From Gnetum montanum (lineage: Eukaryota > Streptophyta > Gnetopsida > Gnetales > Gnetaceae): a stretch of DNA of 64,000 bases. Location of the stretch: positions 270,247 to 334,246 of the forward strand of contig MNCI01035818.1 of the NCBI GenBank assembly GCA_015680685.1. Reading direction: 5' to 3'. Each line of letters starts with the position of its first letter. Within the stretch, counting starts at the first letter, position 1. Below, one piece after another: positions 1-11,099 of the stretch. Below the pieces are notes generated by a model that was not told the origin of the DNA, searched no databases, and saw only the letters and a list, made by a program, of their open reading frames with translations. The translations under genes were made by a program, and so were the position numbers.

Positions 1-1505
1 AGAAGGGAGGGATCGTGGTTGTATTCCTCTGCAATTTCTCTTTTCCGTAGCTCACCCTCTTCTTGTGCTACTTGTTCCAACAATACTTCAACTTCATGGG
101 CTCTTAATCGGGAGAGTCTCCCTTAGGCGTAAGTCCCAAGAGTTCTTCTCGTTTCATTTCGTAGCCCATCCACGAGGTGACGAAGTTGATCCCATTTAGC
201 GTACCCATGGCCCAGGCAATAATGTAGCAGTGTGTAGTAGCGGGCCATGGCGGCATCCAAGGATTCATAAGCTCCTTGTTTCCAGCCTTGGATCTGCTTA
301 CGCAAGTTAGACACTCTGGAGTACGTTTGATATTTGTTGTTGAATAATTCGAGCATCGTACTCCACCTCCTGATGATTTCTGGTTCTAAGGACCGGTACT
401 AGCTTTCTGCTTCTTGAATGAGTGTCCTTGGGAACAACTTGAGTTTCTGCCACTCATTGTCTATGTTCTGCAAGGCACTGGCGTCGTGGAATGCCTGTAA
501 ATGATGTTGAGGATCAGCGTTGTATCCCCCTTCAAAACGTGGGATATTATTTATATCCAAACGCTTGATCCTACTGTCTTTTAAATGCCTTGTGGGAATC
601 CTAACTGCCTCTCTAATATCAAGCATACTTCGGGTTGCGAATAGGGGTTCGTCATGATCATCTCTTTCATGACGTCTGTGATGTCTACGTTGTGGTTCCC
701 TATTCTCCCTACGTCCTTGCCCTTGTCCTAACTCCTCTCGACCTTCTTGTCGAGGCATTTCATCTCTTTTACCTTTACTCTCCGCGTTATGCTCATGGTG
801 GCTGCGCCCAGATGTGGAAGGAGAGGGTGAATGATGTGATGAAGGGGAAGAAGAAGGGGATCCATCACCATGGTGATGTTTCTTGCCTTCTCTTCGGCTG
901 CTTCGGCCCCGATCGTTGTGACGATCAACGAGTCCGTCATTAGTGCGAGTGATTGTTCCTGCCGTGAACAGCTGGTGCTCACGGGGATCAGAGCCTGGAA
1001 TATGTATCGTTGATCTAAGGCCCTGATGCCTAACCTCTTCACTAGAGTGAGGAGGAGGAACATCATTTTCTAAGAAACCCATCGTGAGGGGTTCCTCTTC
1101 TCCTATTTCACTAATGACGTGGGGAACCTTGCCCTTCAGTAGTGAATGTTGGCTCTCCTGCCTTGCATCCCGAATACGTTGGGCGTTTGTGGGTTGATAG
1201 TCCCTTGTATCATGGTCATCCAAAACGTATTCTGCGAACAGCTCATGCATGCCAATCTGTACCAAGGCACGGAAAAGCATGTTGGGAGCGGCTCGATCTG
1301 GGGGTAACACGATGTTACCTTGCATGTCTCTCCACCGCAGTTGCTCATCTTGATGGAAAACAAAGGTAAAATCCGGCACATACTCATCAGGATGAGTATA
1401 TGTGACCTTGGATTGTTGAGTACATGGTTGATCTCGGTTATGCGTATGATGCTAACTTTCTCCTGTATTGTCCTTAGGTGAGTTGATTTCATGAGAAGAA
1501 GCCAT
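1..1505 (-). pseudogene. gag: gag of OTA-group Ty3/gypsy copy F (continues past left edge)
   Basis: Capsid-type Gag of a Ty3/gypsy retrotransposon. Reading starts at the ATG at 1505, about 130 bases inside the primer binding site, with MASSHEINSP. A conserved N-terminal block (EYVPDFTFVFHQDEQLRW, near 1380) is shared with copy A. A basic, His/Ser/Arg-rich low-complexity stretch follows (about 650-950). Then comes the retrotransposon gag core (IPRFEGGYNADPQHHLQAF, near 540; LFNNKYQTYSRVSNLRKQI, near 330). The long open frame is 1379-399. It is broken by in-frame stops near 1455, at 396-398 (TGG to TAG compared with the family) and near 121 (CAA to TAA compared with copy A). This is the best-preserved gag in the window, so F is probably the youngest copy. 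PR, RT and IN would lie left of the window. Confidence 0.85.
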
Positions 1506-1632
1506 TTCTATTAGTGTGCTAATTGCACCGTTATTTATTGTTCTTGACTAACTGATTAACCCTAAGGTTTGTTTTAGGCTCACAACGATGTGAGTGATAT
1601 CCCTTATGTTAAATTGGCGTAAAAACACTTAG

Positions 1633-1650
1633 TCCCCGGAAACGGTGCCA
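1633..1650 (-). other. Primer binding site of copy F (tRNA-Asp type)
   Basis: On the minus strand the 18 bases read TGGCACCGTTTCCGGGGA. They differ at two positions from TGGCGCCGTTGCCGGGGA, the complement of the 3' end of plant tRNA-Asp. One base separates it from the LTR end. A tRNA-Asp primer is characteristic of Athila-type elements. Copies D and A have the same site with more transitions. Confidence 0.85.
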
Positions 1651-1651
1651 A

Positions 1652-2677
1652 TGATGAGTGGCGAGGTACCCCTACACTCCACCATACGAATACGAGCGTA
1701 CACGCGCGATCCGGTCGAACTCCACAGACTAATGCCTTAACGCCACAAGAAACACTTGGGGTTAATCGTTCGTTGTCTTCCCAGGCTTGCTTGTAGGTGT
1801 CACGGTGTATGGTTAAGCAAGTCTGAGATATGTGATTTTTTTGGTATTTTCGGCTTATCTTCTATGCTACCAGGAGGAAAGAGTTGAGAAACTAAACTAA
1901 CTCTAACTAAGATCTAAGTCTAAATTAACTAGCGTCAGCATCCATTCCCACTTACCGAACACACCCTGAACTATGCAAGTGCAGCTTACCAAACGCTAAT
2001 CGTTACTGGGATCGCCACACGTAACACAAGTGCTCGAAGTGGTCGTACTGAGGCACCTATTTAGCCTACGTGTGATAAGCAGCCGATTCCTTAGCCAGCC
2101 GTACACACCCGTGGGTGCTCGTAACTAAGTTGTACTTATCACACGTTCTAGCTTAGCAATGAGCAGCCGATTCCTCAACTAGTCGTACACATTGGACCCT
2201 GGAGTTACCAAGCACAGAATCCTGGAATACGCTACTAGGTTACCAAGCAGCCAATGCTCGTAATTGAGTCGTACTCATGCATTGCGTCAAGCAGCCGATT
2301 CCTTGACTAGCCGTACACGTCCGTAGACGCTCGTAATCAAGTCGTACTTGAACGCACTAGGAAAGCAGTAAAGGAAAGAAATAAATGAAACCACGTGCTG
2401 CAAGGTTTATCCAAACAAGTTCGTCTTTATTGTCGTACACAACTTGGGTTCAGGTTACAAGCTGCTCGAATAAAGAGCCGTTCACTCTAGGACTCCTACT
2501 GCGGGCAGATGGGGAAAAATTCTAACTCTGGAGTGATCAATCTGCCAGAGCTTCGCTACACTAGCCAGGATTGGGAAATGAAGGGAGTGCCGCCTCTTAT
2601 TTATAGATATGGCGGCGGGACGCGATATCGTAGGAGAAGACGCAATATCGCGGCCTAGTGCAAGTCGCGTCTCATCA
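1652..2677 (-). mobile_element. LTR (5' LTR) of copy F
   Basis: The LTR is 1026 bp and on the minus strand runs from TGATGAGACGCG to CCACTCATCA, followed by the primer binding site. A TATA box (complement of tatttata, 2598-2605) lies 72 bp from the LTR start, after a cluster of GATATCG-like palindromes (about 2610-2660). The rest would be R and U5. U5 ends in the family-conserved GGGGTACCTCGCCACTCATCA block (complement of 1652-1672). It holds the hairpin units described at 2069-2356. The sequence immediately right of the LTR continues the extra ORF of copy E without a gap, so F is nested in E. The matching target duplication would be outside the window. Confidence 0.85.
2069..2356 (-). repeat. 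Three hairpin-forming repeat units inside the F LTR
   Basis: A repeat scaffold (GCAGCCGATTC, later CGTACAC, GCTCGTAA, TYGTAC) occurs three times: 2069-2145, 2156-2285 and 2283-2356. Each unit carries a pentamer pair that is perfectly complementary but differs between units: CTTAG/CTAAG, CTCAA/TTGAG and CTTGA/TCAAG. Outer arms also pair: CGTGTGATAA with TTATCACACG in unit 1, and the others with a small indel. Unit 2 is interrupted by about 60 bp. A partial earlier unit may lie near 2030-2055. Coordinates are plus strand. Confidence 0.7.
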
Positions 2678-4212
2678 GATGGTATTCAAAAGGTTAAAGA
2701 AATCAAAAATTAATTGCCTAGTTCCCACTAGTTGGTCCAACAATTCCTCATACTAAGTTATGCTTAATCTAACACTAAGAGTTCCTACAAATGTGTACAC
2801 ATCTCTAAGTGAAAAGATGTCTATTACAAACATCATAGGCACATTAAGTTCTTCGACCACTTTGTCAACAATCACTTCATCCATTGTCTCCTACCCATGG
2901 TGCTACATCATCAAGATAGTTGCCCATTCACCCTTCTCCAAACACACTAAAAAGGTAGCAACATTCCCAGATATGTCTAGAAATTGTTGCTATTGTGAGT
3001 AGGATACCATTACCTATTGGTTCTTGGATTCAACCTTGTGGGAACCTACATGCATTTGGCTAAGAAAATTGGTGCCCCACCCTTGATCTGCCTTAATGTT
3101 TGAGCCACTTCCTTGAGGTAGCTCATGGCTGGTCTATACATAGATGGGTCACCACCACTCGTTCCTACTTGCTACTACTACTATTGGAAGTGGTGCTCTT
3201 GGAGTTCACACATATGCTCAATGGCAACATGGATCTCTAATGTTGTGGAGGTGATGGTTGCTACTCCTCTTCTTGGATTACCTTTGCAAGCACGTTCTCC
3301 TTCATCATCTCTATTTAGGAAGTAATTAGAGCATGTCAAACTACATCATTTATGTAGCAGGTTATGCCTCCCCTCTTTCATAGTTTTCTAATGAGGCATG
3401 GAAAGGGGAGTACCTTCCTTTCATATTTATTCTCTTTGAAGTGCTTCTCTATCTCAAGATAGATCAGCTTTAGAAGTTTGACAAGGAATCTACCAGTTTG
3501 AGTGGTACACACATAGGTAGAGAAAGTTGTGATCTTGTTGGGCCTCACCATTGGATTGAGGTAAAAGGCTACAATTTTAAAGAATGCATGTTCTACAATT
3601 TTGAGTGCACAAAATGCCTTGTGGTCTACTCTATAACATCATTGTGTCCATTTTTTCTTAACACTTGGATTTTCCTGCATCCAAATTTATGCAAGATTGG
3701 CCCCAATTTTAGGTAACCTAAGCACCTCAAAAATTACTTTCACTGAGTAAGACACAAATATGTCCTTGATTTTGACAATTGAATTGGTCTACCTATTATT
3801 CCAAAATAGATATCTCTCACATATACCACTTCCCATTGGAAGTGATGGTGGGCCACATGGGAGAGTTTTGCAATTGAGCTTTAACTTCTGGAGGAGAAAA
3901 CTCTAAGGGTCCAAATTTTAATTCTTAAAGCATGGATTTCTGAACCTCCTTGTATGTGATCTACTTAAGACAAGCCTTTGTTAAGGTGACCGCAAGATTT
4001 GGTCTTGGCTCTTCTCAGTGAGATTATTCAATTGCAACCACTTCAAGAATCTATTGAACATATTTAACTTTAGGCTCCTCTCGAAGAGGTCCTACAGTGT
4101 GGGTTTCCACTACTTACTCTTAGGGTTGTTCTTGGCCCCTTCTAGTTCTTAGCTATTTGTCCCTTGGATGGGATGGTCCTCCTTTCTGCATGTGCTTTTC
4201 CTTAGGTTCCAT
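2678..4212 (-). pseudogene. Extra ORF of OTA copy E, 3' part removed by insertion of F
   Basis: This is the degenerate N-terminal half of the family's extra ORF. The start at 4212 is placed by alignment with copies A, B, C and D; the bases before it (GTGATCACAT) are a decayed version of their splice acceptor. The region around 4100-4210 matches the first exon-like segment of A (42550-42660). The region 2800-2960 matches A 43600-43750. The last bases before 2678 match A at about 43805-43870, where the coiled-coil part begins. No long open frame remains. The frame ends exactly at the F LTR border, which supports nested insertion. Function is unknown; see copy B for domain description. Confidence 0.7.
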
Positions 4213-6125
4213 ATGTGATCACAACATAATCAAGGTTTAGCATATAATGTGTAACTTATAACATTTAAGCACTTTATCTCATTGGGCAGTTACACTTTGG
4301 CTAAGTTATGATCATGGAAAATTGGTTATTTTAATATTATTTTAACATTATTATTAGTTAAACCTTTGTGAGAGTTAGAAAAATTTTGAAAAAATTTTCA
4401 TCAAAAACTTAAGGTTTGTGGCCCACATGACTAAGAGCTTATCTTCAATAGCTGCAAGACTGAAGAATAGGATTAATTGGGTAAATATTTTGAAAGTTAT
4501 GGCACTCGGAAGGTTTTGGACTCTAAAACGTTTTAAAAATCCCCCTTCTTTCAAGCTCAAATGTGAAAAATTTGATAAGTGCTTCCATGTATTTATAGGC
4601 ATTTTTGTTGCGTCAATGGGGTCTCATTTACATGGAGGCTTCGGGGTTCCATCGATGGAGCCTATGGAGAAATTTTTTCACTTTTAAAAATTCAAAAAAA
4701 TAGGAGTTTCAATATGAAATTGGTATCTTTGGAGAGCCAGAAAAGTTGTGAACACTATGAAATGATAGAAGAGGGCTTAAAACATACCAAAAAAAAGGAG
4801 TTTTGGATTGGAAAATGAAGTTTTCTTGGAGAAATTCCATTAAGGACTACACAGTTGGATGCAACTAATGGGGAATGAAAAACGATTTGATTGTGAAAAT
4901 TCCTAAGGATAAGGAACTTAACTATCCCAACCAAGGGACATGCAAGTGGATCCTCCCCATAGTAGGATCATGTCCTTTTTTCCCTTGCATATCCTCAAAC
5001 CAAGGAGTTTATAAGCCTTGTGATTAATTAATGGTTATTGAAAGTTAAGGACCTAATCCAAAAGAATCTACCTATGAATTTTAACATATCAAACTAAGAA
5101 ATTGAATAGAACATGAAAAACTAGCAGTGAGGTAAATTATGGAAAGCATTGGTGGATGAAAGAGAAGGTGGAATGGAGTTCCTAATTGTGGTCATATGAA
5201 GTCCCTTGTGGATTTTATGGTTACATGACCTGATAAAGTCCATCCTTAGTCCAGATCAAAACCAACCACTTCCAATGACTTTACATCAATACTCTAAGAC
5301 CAACCCACCCCCTCAAGACATAAGAATGTTTCCACATATCAATCACCATTTCTTAAAATATAAGTAAAGAGAAGAAAAAAGTGAGAGAGGGCCTTAGTTA
5401 GAGGGGGCCTTCAGGCATGGGTAACATGTCTTTCTAGTCTCATAACCAGTGCTTGTAGCCCATTATTGAGTCTAATGGATATGCTTTGAATTCCCATCAT
5501 TTTATTATTATTACTTTTTTAGATTTTATATTTTTATGGATTTATGGATGGGAACCACATCATCCAAAGAGTTTAACTTCATGTGATTGGTTGACAACAT
5601 AATGATAAGAAACCCATGAAAACACTCATGCATTCAAAAGAGTAGGCAAATACAAAGAACATCAAATCCCCCTGAATTCACACCCTTGTCAATCCTTTTA
5701 CTCCTTCCCAAGTTTGGAAACTACCAAGATAATAAGTTTGTTAAAGTTTAATTAAGGAAAGGGACCTCATACTTCCAAAAAAAAGGAACATCATAGAGTG
5801 TTGTGATTGGGTGGATGATGTGGACTCACTACCTATTCCATGAAGAAAAACCAAGTCTTAGTTATTAATATCAAAATTCAAAGATAGAAGCTAGACATTA
5901 GCAATAACAAATATTAAGTACAAACCACCATTAGCAAATAGCTATAGCATCACTATGTCCTGTTGATAATAAAGGAAGCCAAAGGAAAACATTACAAACC
6001 ATTATTTTTTAGACCTTCATGGTTAACATCTAGGGTCAAGGACACCATCACTGTGTCCTATTAACAATAAAGGAAGCCAAAGGAAAATAACTATAGCATC
6101 ACTGTGTCCTGTTGACAATATTCTC
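4213..6125 (-). mobile_element. Linker of OTA copy E between IN and extra ORF
   Basis: Non-coding DNA homologous, in inverted order, to A 40740-42540. Landmarks include the motif complementary to GGGGAGGATCCACTTGC (4944-4958), a stretch complementary to the AACTTCCCAACC block of A and B (about 4440-4510), and the ACGATGGTTTGTGC block of the linker start (about 5915-5935). Nothing of gag or pol is present. The left end joins the extra ORF; the right end meets the 3' LTR remnant of copy D. Confidence 0.7.
4590..4660 (-). promoter_or_regulatory. Internal promoter-like module of copy E
   Basis: On the minus strand a palindrome TCCATCGATGGA (complement of about 4650-4661) and related GAGRCCYCATT words precede a TATA box GCCTATAAATACATGG (TATAAATA complement at 4590-4597). 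The TATA lies 385 bp before the extra ORF start. The same arrangement is found in the linkers of A, B, C and D. Promoter activity is an inference. Confidence 0.55.
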
Positions 6126-6130
6126 ATCCT
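5943..6130. repeat. Short direct duplications at the E/D junction
   Basis: The words CACTRTGTCCTRTTRAYAAT and AAAGGAAGCCAAAGGAAAA recur: the first at about 5951, 6051 and 6101, the second at about 5970 and 6070. They derive from the end of the E linker (compare A 40735-40765 in reverse), duplicated with about 100 bp and about 50 bp spacing. They sit where D's 3' LTR is cut off, so they are probably products of repair at the break. Confidence 0.6.
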
Positions 6131-6200
6131 TCACCTCTTTTATATTATGGATCCGATATCACAGGTCTGATATCAAAGCCTAATGAATCATGATTCATCA
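6126..6200 (-). mobile_element. 3' LTR remnant of copy D
   Basis: Reads TGATGAATCATGATTCATTA on the minus strand from 6200. It matches the start of D's 5' LTR (13655 downwards), including the ATCAGACCTG word, over about 60-75 bp and then breaks off. Only the first part of U3 survives, without its TATA box. Confidence 0.7.
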
Positions 6201-6210
6201 TACCCCCATG
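6201..6210 (-). other. Polypurine tract of copy D
   Basis: Minus strand CATGGGGGTA directly before the LTR start. It is identical to the tract of copy A (45379-45388). B and C have GTGGAGGTA and CATGGAGGTA. By analogy it is the plus-strand DNA primer site. Confidence 0.7.
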
Positions 6211-6389
6211 AGTAAATCAAAACTCATCCTCGAGTCGTACAAAATGAGAAAAAGCCCCATTCATTACACAGTGGATAGGTATGGGATTATTGACTAAGTA
6301 GGAATTATTCATCCCACAATGGAGAATTGAATAGAACAAAATTGCGACATGAACACAAAATTACAAAATTGCAAAATTTTATTGAAACT

Positions 6390-9140
6390 CATGTGGTTCT
6401 AGGTGGTTGTGGCTCCTCCATGGGTTTCTTCCTCTTGTCTTGTGCTTTAGCTTTTGGGATTTGGTGGATCCTATGCTATCCATGCTAATGCTCCAATGTT
6501 TGATGGAGTTGTCACTTCCCATGGACATGACAATTGTGGAAACATCTGATTTGCTTTGATGTACTAGGCTACAAATAGTCGGTGTTCCTCCTCGTAGGCT
6601 CTGGCTTTATCCTTATAGTCCTAGTAATTTGTAAGTCATCGAGCCAAGTCTACCACAACATCTTTCTACTCTTGGTAGCTAGCCTTAACCACCTCCAATT
6701 TAGAATTTGTGACTTCTAGCCTTTGCAATGTTTTCTTGTGTTCTACAAATTCTATTTCATATTTGGCATTCCTGGTAGCTACTTGCCTCTCTAGCTCTAT
6801 TCTCGAGTGTACTGCTATTAACATGGCTAGGTTGGCATATCACAGGTTTTCCAATTCCATATACTTTGTAAGATCTTGGATCTATAGGTCTTGGCTTTTG
6901 AGCTCTACCTGGTGGATGAATTCATATGTGTCCAATATGGCACGTCAATCAGTGTGTTGAGCATTGAAGGCATTAATGTGGGCCTTGGCCATATGAATCT
7001 TCTTCTTGATGACTTGCTTGTACATCTCCACTTGGTCTCTAAAATGCTCTTTTAATTTTTCATGTTGCTTGGCCTTGTTTTTCCATGCACTTATTTCAAT
7101 GGCCACCTTCTAACAAATTGTGTGTACCTCCTCGATTGAGAGGGTTTGATTCTCTCTGGTCAAGCGATTCATGTCTTGGCTGACCTTAATCAATTGTTCT
7201 CATAACTACTAGAAATTTTCTTCAAGAACATTTTTCTATTTCTCCATAGTGGTCAACTGAAGATTTTCCACGACGAGCTATTTATTTTCTTCTTACCAAG
7301 CCTTTAGTGCTTTGGCATGCATGTATGTTTGCGCTTATGCCTCGAAAGCTTTCCAATCGGCCTTCTCCTTCTCCTCCTCCACCCTTTTATTATCTACCAA
7401 TAGTTTATTGAGCTGCTCTATCCTAAAAGTGTCCAACTAGTCCACAGGAATGAATTGAGATGGGTCCCACTGTGCAACTTGCAAGGTAATGAGCCTTTCT
7501 TGGAGTCTTGCCAACTTCACCGCCGCATGCTCAACCCTGATCTCTACCATGACCAGCTTTCCTTTAGTGGATATGAGCTCTAATTACATCACTATGACAT
7601 CTTGTGGGATGTCAAACAAGGACATCATTACTTTTCCGGTCTGCAGCAACTGATCAAGAACATCCTCATGCTCTGCAGGAGTCATTGAGGGACCTGCTAG
7701 AGTTTGAGCATTGCATGCTCCTGTGAAATTCATCGATGACACAATAGGGACATTGAAGGATTCCTTGATGTGGTCCATGAAAACTTCTATGGCTCCTGAT
7801 ACATCTTGGTGCTACATGACCACTACTATGGCCCCTTCACCAGTCTCTAGTTGCACTTGAAACGATGTAGCATTCCCTAAAATCTGTTGTGACCAATGTG
7901 TCTTCCCTCCTCCTATCTGAATTGACACTTCATCCCATGCATAGTCTATAGAAACTATGGGTTGTACGATGTCATTGATGATGCAGAAGAGATTGGAATC
8001 ATCACGACTTCTCTAACTGGCTATCTCAATGATAGCCCTGAGATGGCTCATCGATGGTTGATAATCCTACAATGGTGACGGTGGTTGGTCTCACTGGCTC
8101 ATCTTGGCCCCTACTCCTTGCGATTGATTGGGCCCTATACTTGGAAGTTAACTAGGCCTTGTAGTTTGAGTTATAGTGGGCCCCACCGTCTATTCTTCTT
8201 CTGGATCCATTGTCTCACCAACACTCTTCCTTTGGGCTGGTGGCTTTAGTAATTCAACAAACAAAGCATTTTGGGCTCTTCTGCGAACATCATTGGTGTA
8301 CCCCAGAATTCCAACACACCCACATAGCTTTCTGATGAGACAAGGAAAGGGAAACATGAACATCCATGTCTTGCATTCTTCAAACCGCCTTAAGATCTCC
8401 ATGAGATATAGATGGGGAAGGTTAGCATTAACCTTGCCCATCAATATCGCACTTCCTCTTGTTGCATATGTTGAGATTCTATTTAATCCTTTCATGGAAA
8501 ATATGTGATAAGTGCTAATTTTGAAATATATTCTTTCTTCCAGTGTCAACTTCCCATATGTCTTGTCCTCTTTACCATACGCCCTATCCAACTAGATTCT
8601 TTGTGCATCAGCATCAAAGAGAGTGAACATGTGAGCAACTTTTGGCCCTATATTTCAAAGGTTCAACACTTCCAAAATGGCCTTGGTGAAAAAATCTATA
8701 GAAACACCACAAATGTCAATTGTGGTGCCTTCTTCTTTATTATGCCAAAATTGGTACATTTTTCCTAAGTACCAGGCACCACTTTTAGAGAGGATGGGCC
8801 ATAATGGGGACCTTTTGAATTGGTCCCTAATGGCCTCAGAAGCAAACTTTGTGAATGGTCCAAAGTTTAGTTCCACGATCACAACTATTGACATGGACCT
8901 TTCATGGATTGCCTGCATGCATTCCAGGGACAACATGAGATGTTGTCCCTGTTTAGGCACTTCAGCAGCTCCTGCTTCTACCTATCCCGATTGCATAATA
9001 GCAGGAGGCTCTTGATGAATGCTAAACAATTTCACCTCCTACTCTGCACATTGCTCAGGAGACACTTGGCCTTTACCTCTCCTTGGTCACTTGAACACAC
9101 CTTAAGAGGGTCCTTCTTGTTGTCCACATTTAGGGTCCAT
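6390..9140 (-). pseudogene. Extra ORF of OTA copy D (domain like the plant Athila-associated 'putative transposon protein')
   Basis: The start at 9140 (ATGGACCC) directly follows GTGTGATTGCAG, a good splice acceptor conserved in copies A and C. N-terminal domain pieces are readable at 8960-8655 (LNFGPFTKFASEAIRDQF; LWPILSKSGAWYLGKMYQFW) and 8591-8190 (YFKISTYHIFSMKGLNRIST; FPFPCLIRKLCGCVGILGY). A fragment at 7778-7584 and a Lys/Glu/Gln-rich, coiled-coil-like middle follow, then a C-terminal part near 6400-6600. The pattern of conserved Trp, Tyr, His and FPxLI..LC resembles the 'putative plant transposon protein' domain (Pfam Transposase_32) often found downstream of pol in Athila-type elements; that link rests on memory of the pattern, not a search. 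Many stops. Molecular role unknown. Confidence 0.65.
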
Positions 9141-11060
9141 CTGCAATCACACAGGGCTGATCATTAGTAAGGTTGTTTACAAAAGTTAAGTTATACCTTA
9201 CTTCTTGTCTTAATGAGTTTGTTTTCTTATTTTGTGTGATTCAAAGTTAAGAAATTTTATGAAAATTTCCCCTAAAATTTTTAATATTGGGCCCAATTTG
9301 ATTAGCTGGCTTCAATATTTAATTTTTCAATGTAGGTGAGGAGATAAGATTATTTTTGGCAATATGTTTATCATTTTTATAATCAATTACCCTTTATAGT
9401 ATCCTTCGGGCGATGATGAATTTTAAAAAGATTATGCATGATTTGGAATGTACCCTTCCCCCATGACTAAGCTGAACACTCCAGGTTCAGGTAGGTTCAA
9501 TCAGAATGAGAATTGGAGCGCTAGTGAGTGAGTTATGGCCGGTTGACCAAGAGGTGCGCAAGTTGCAATTTGTGGAAGAAAACTTGAAAAACTCCCCTAT
9601 GTGAACAATTGAGAATGATGTTGATGTGTGTCGGGGGCTCCACTTATATAATTATTGTTAACACAATATCACGTACCCGATAGCGTGGCCCTGATATTGT
9701 GTCAAACCCAATATCGCGTACCCAATATCATGGCCTATTTAAAATAGAGTACTTAGAAAAATTGATGAATTTGTGAAATTTCAAGGCCAAAAATGAAGGC
9801 TTCAAGGTCAATGTGAATAGTCCAAGGTATTATTTAATAGACCAGAAGGCACAAAAAGTATAATGGGGTAGGATCTGACAATGAAATTCATAAGTCAGAT
9901 GAGGAAAAAGAACATGTTTTGATACATAGGAACGATTAAACTGAAAGGTTGATAAAGGGAAGAATACCATTAGTAATGTAGTACTCGAAGGATATACAAT
10001 GATGTGATGATGTGCAGCAAATTCAAATTACAAAATTCATGCAAGTGGATCCTCCCCAAAGTAGGTTCCAACCTATAATGCCCTTGTGTAACCACACCTA
10101 AAAATGTCTGTAGGCATTAGAAGGGTTAAATGTAATCTATACCGATGCAAAAAAAGCTCACACATGTAAATACCACTATGATGAGGTATGAATTCAATGC
10201 TACACAAGATACAAGTCACAAATACATGGATAGCGAGAGCATGTGAATTGTAGAAGGGATTGCAAAGATTGGGACATAAGGTAACTGACCCAAGGCACAA
10301 TGAATCTCGAGTGTAGGGCATGATTAATGTGTCATTAACCTGTTGCTCCAAAATCAAGACTAAGTCCATTCCTCTTATCAATGACATTGCATTATTTCAT
10401 CCCATGATAGACACTCATAAGAGTACCATGACAACAAGGTGTACGATCACTTGGTGTTCTGTTCAAGGGAGGAGTAATTTTTTTGTGGCACTTTGATCTT
10501 GATCTCTTCTTTTTTTTTTTCTTTTTCTATGGCCACTTTGGCACACACTTATTGCTTCCTTTTTTTTTCTTTTTGATTCATAATCTAGATAACCCACCTA
10601 CCTTTAGGCATGGGTGCATGTCTTTCCAATGGGACCCCCTAGAATAGCATTAGTTTTCATGAGTAGGTGCCTTTATTACTCTTACTCCCATTTTTCGTTA
10701 GATCTACAAAGATCTTGGTATAACCATGCTACATGATAACTCCTACAAATGTCACCAAATAGAATTCACAAGTCCCCTTGATGCCACACCCTAGTCATTC
10801 CCTCTTGGTCCATCCTTCTTCACTTTGGGTATAATGAGCACAAAATTACTTTAAGTTTTAATGATATCAAGAATATCATTGTACCCAGAGTAGAACCTCT
10901 TATTAATAAAATGGTTGGGTGGATGTGATGGGCTCGCTATCCAAATAATTAGTTACTCGAGACTTTATAGCATAGAACAACACCTCAAACAATGGATCAC
11001 ATGAGCATTGTATTTACCGATGAGATTACCCTCAAAAAGATGAACCGCAAGTTGAAACAT
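9141..11060 (-). mobile_element. Linker of OTA copy D
   Basis: Non-coding. Carries the conserved motif complementary to GGGGAGGATCCACTTGC (10043-10057), pyrimidine runs (10500-10580), and the block near 10790-10960 homologous to E 5660-5830. An internal promoter-like module is listed separately. Confidence 0.6.
9643..9740 (-). promoter_or_regulatory. Internal promoter-like module of copy D
   Basis: On the minus strand several palindrome-like words (ACGCGATATTGGG, ACACAATATCAGG, ACGTGATATTGTG) precede TATATAAG (complement of 9643-9650). The TATA is 510 bp before the extra ORF ATG. D's own LTR has the same type of words (CACGATATCAAG, GCGATATCGCAG, ACACAATATTGTG) before CCTATAAATAC. Function is inferred from position and from similarity to U3. 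Confidence 0.6.
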
Positions 11061-11099
11061 GAAAAAACTAAAAACCAAAAAATGGTAAAATTAAAGAAA

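Noticed and set aside
1142-1369. Plus-strand frames over copy F gag (also 635-943)
   Set aside because: Shadows of the minus-strand gag, which has clear family conservation.
2069-2356. CRISPR-like array
   Set aside because: Repeats are imperfect, spacers are not uniform, and the setting is a plant LTR.
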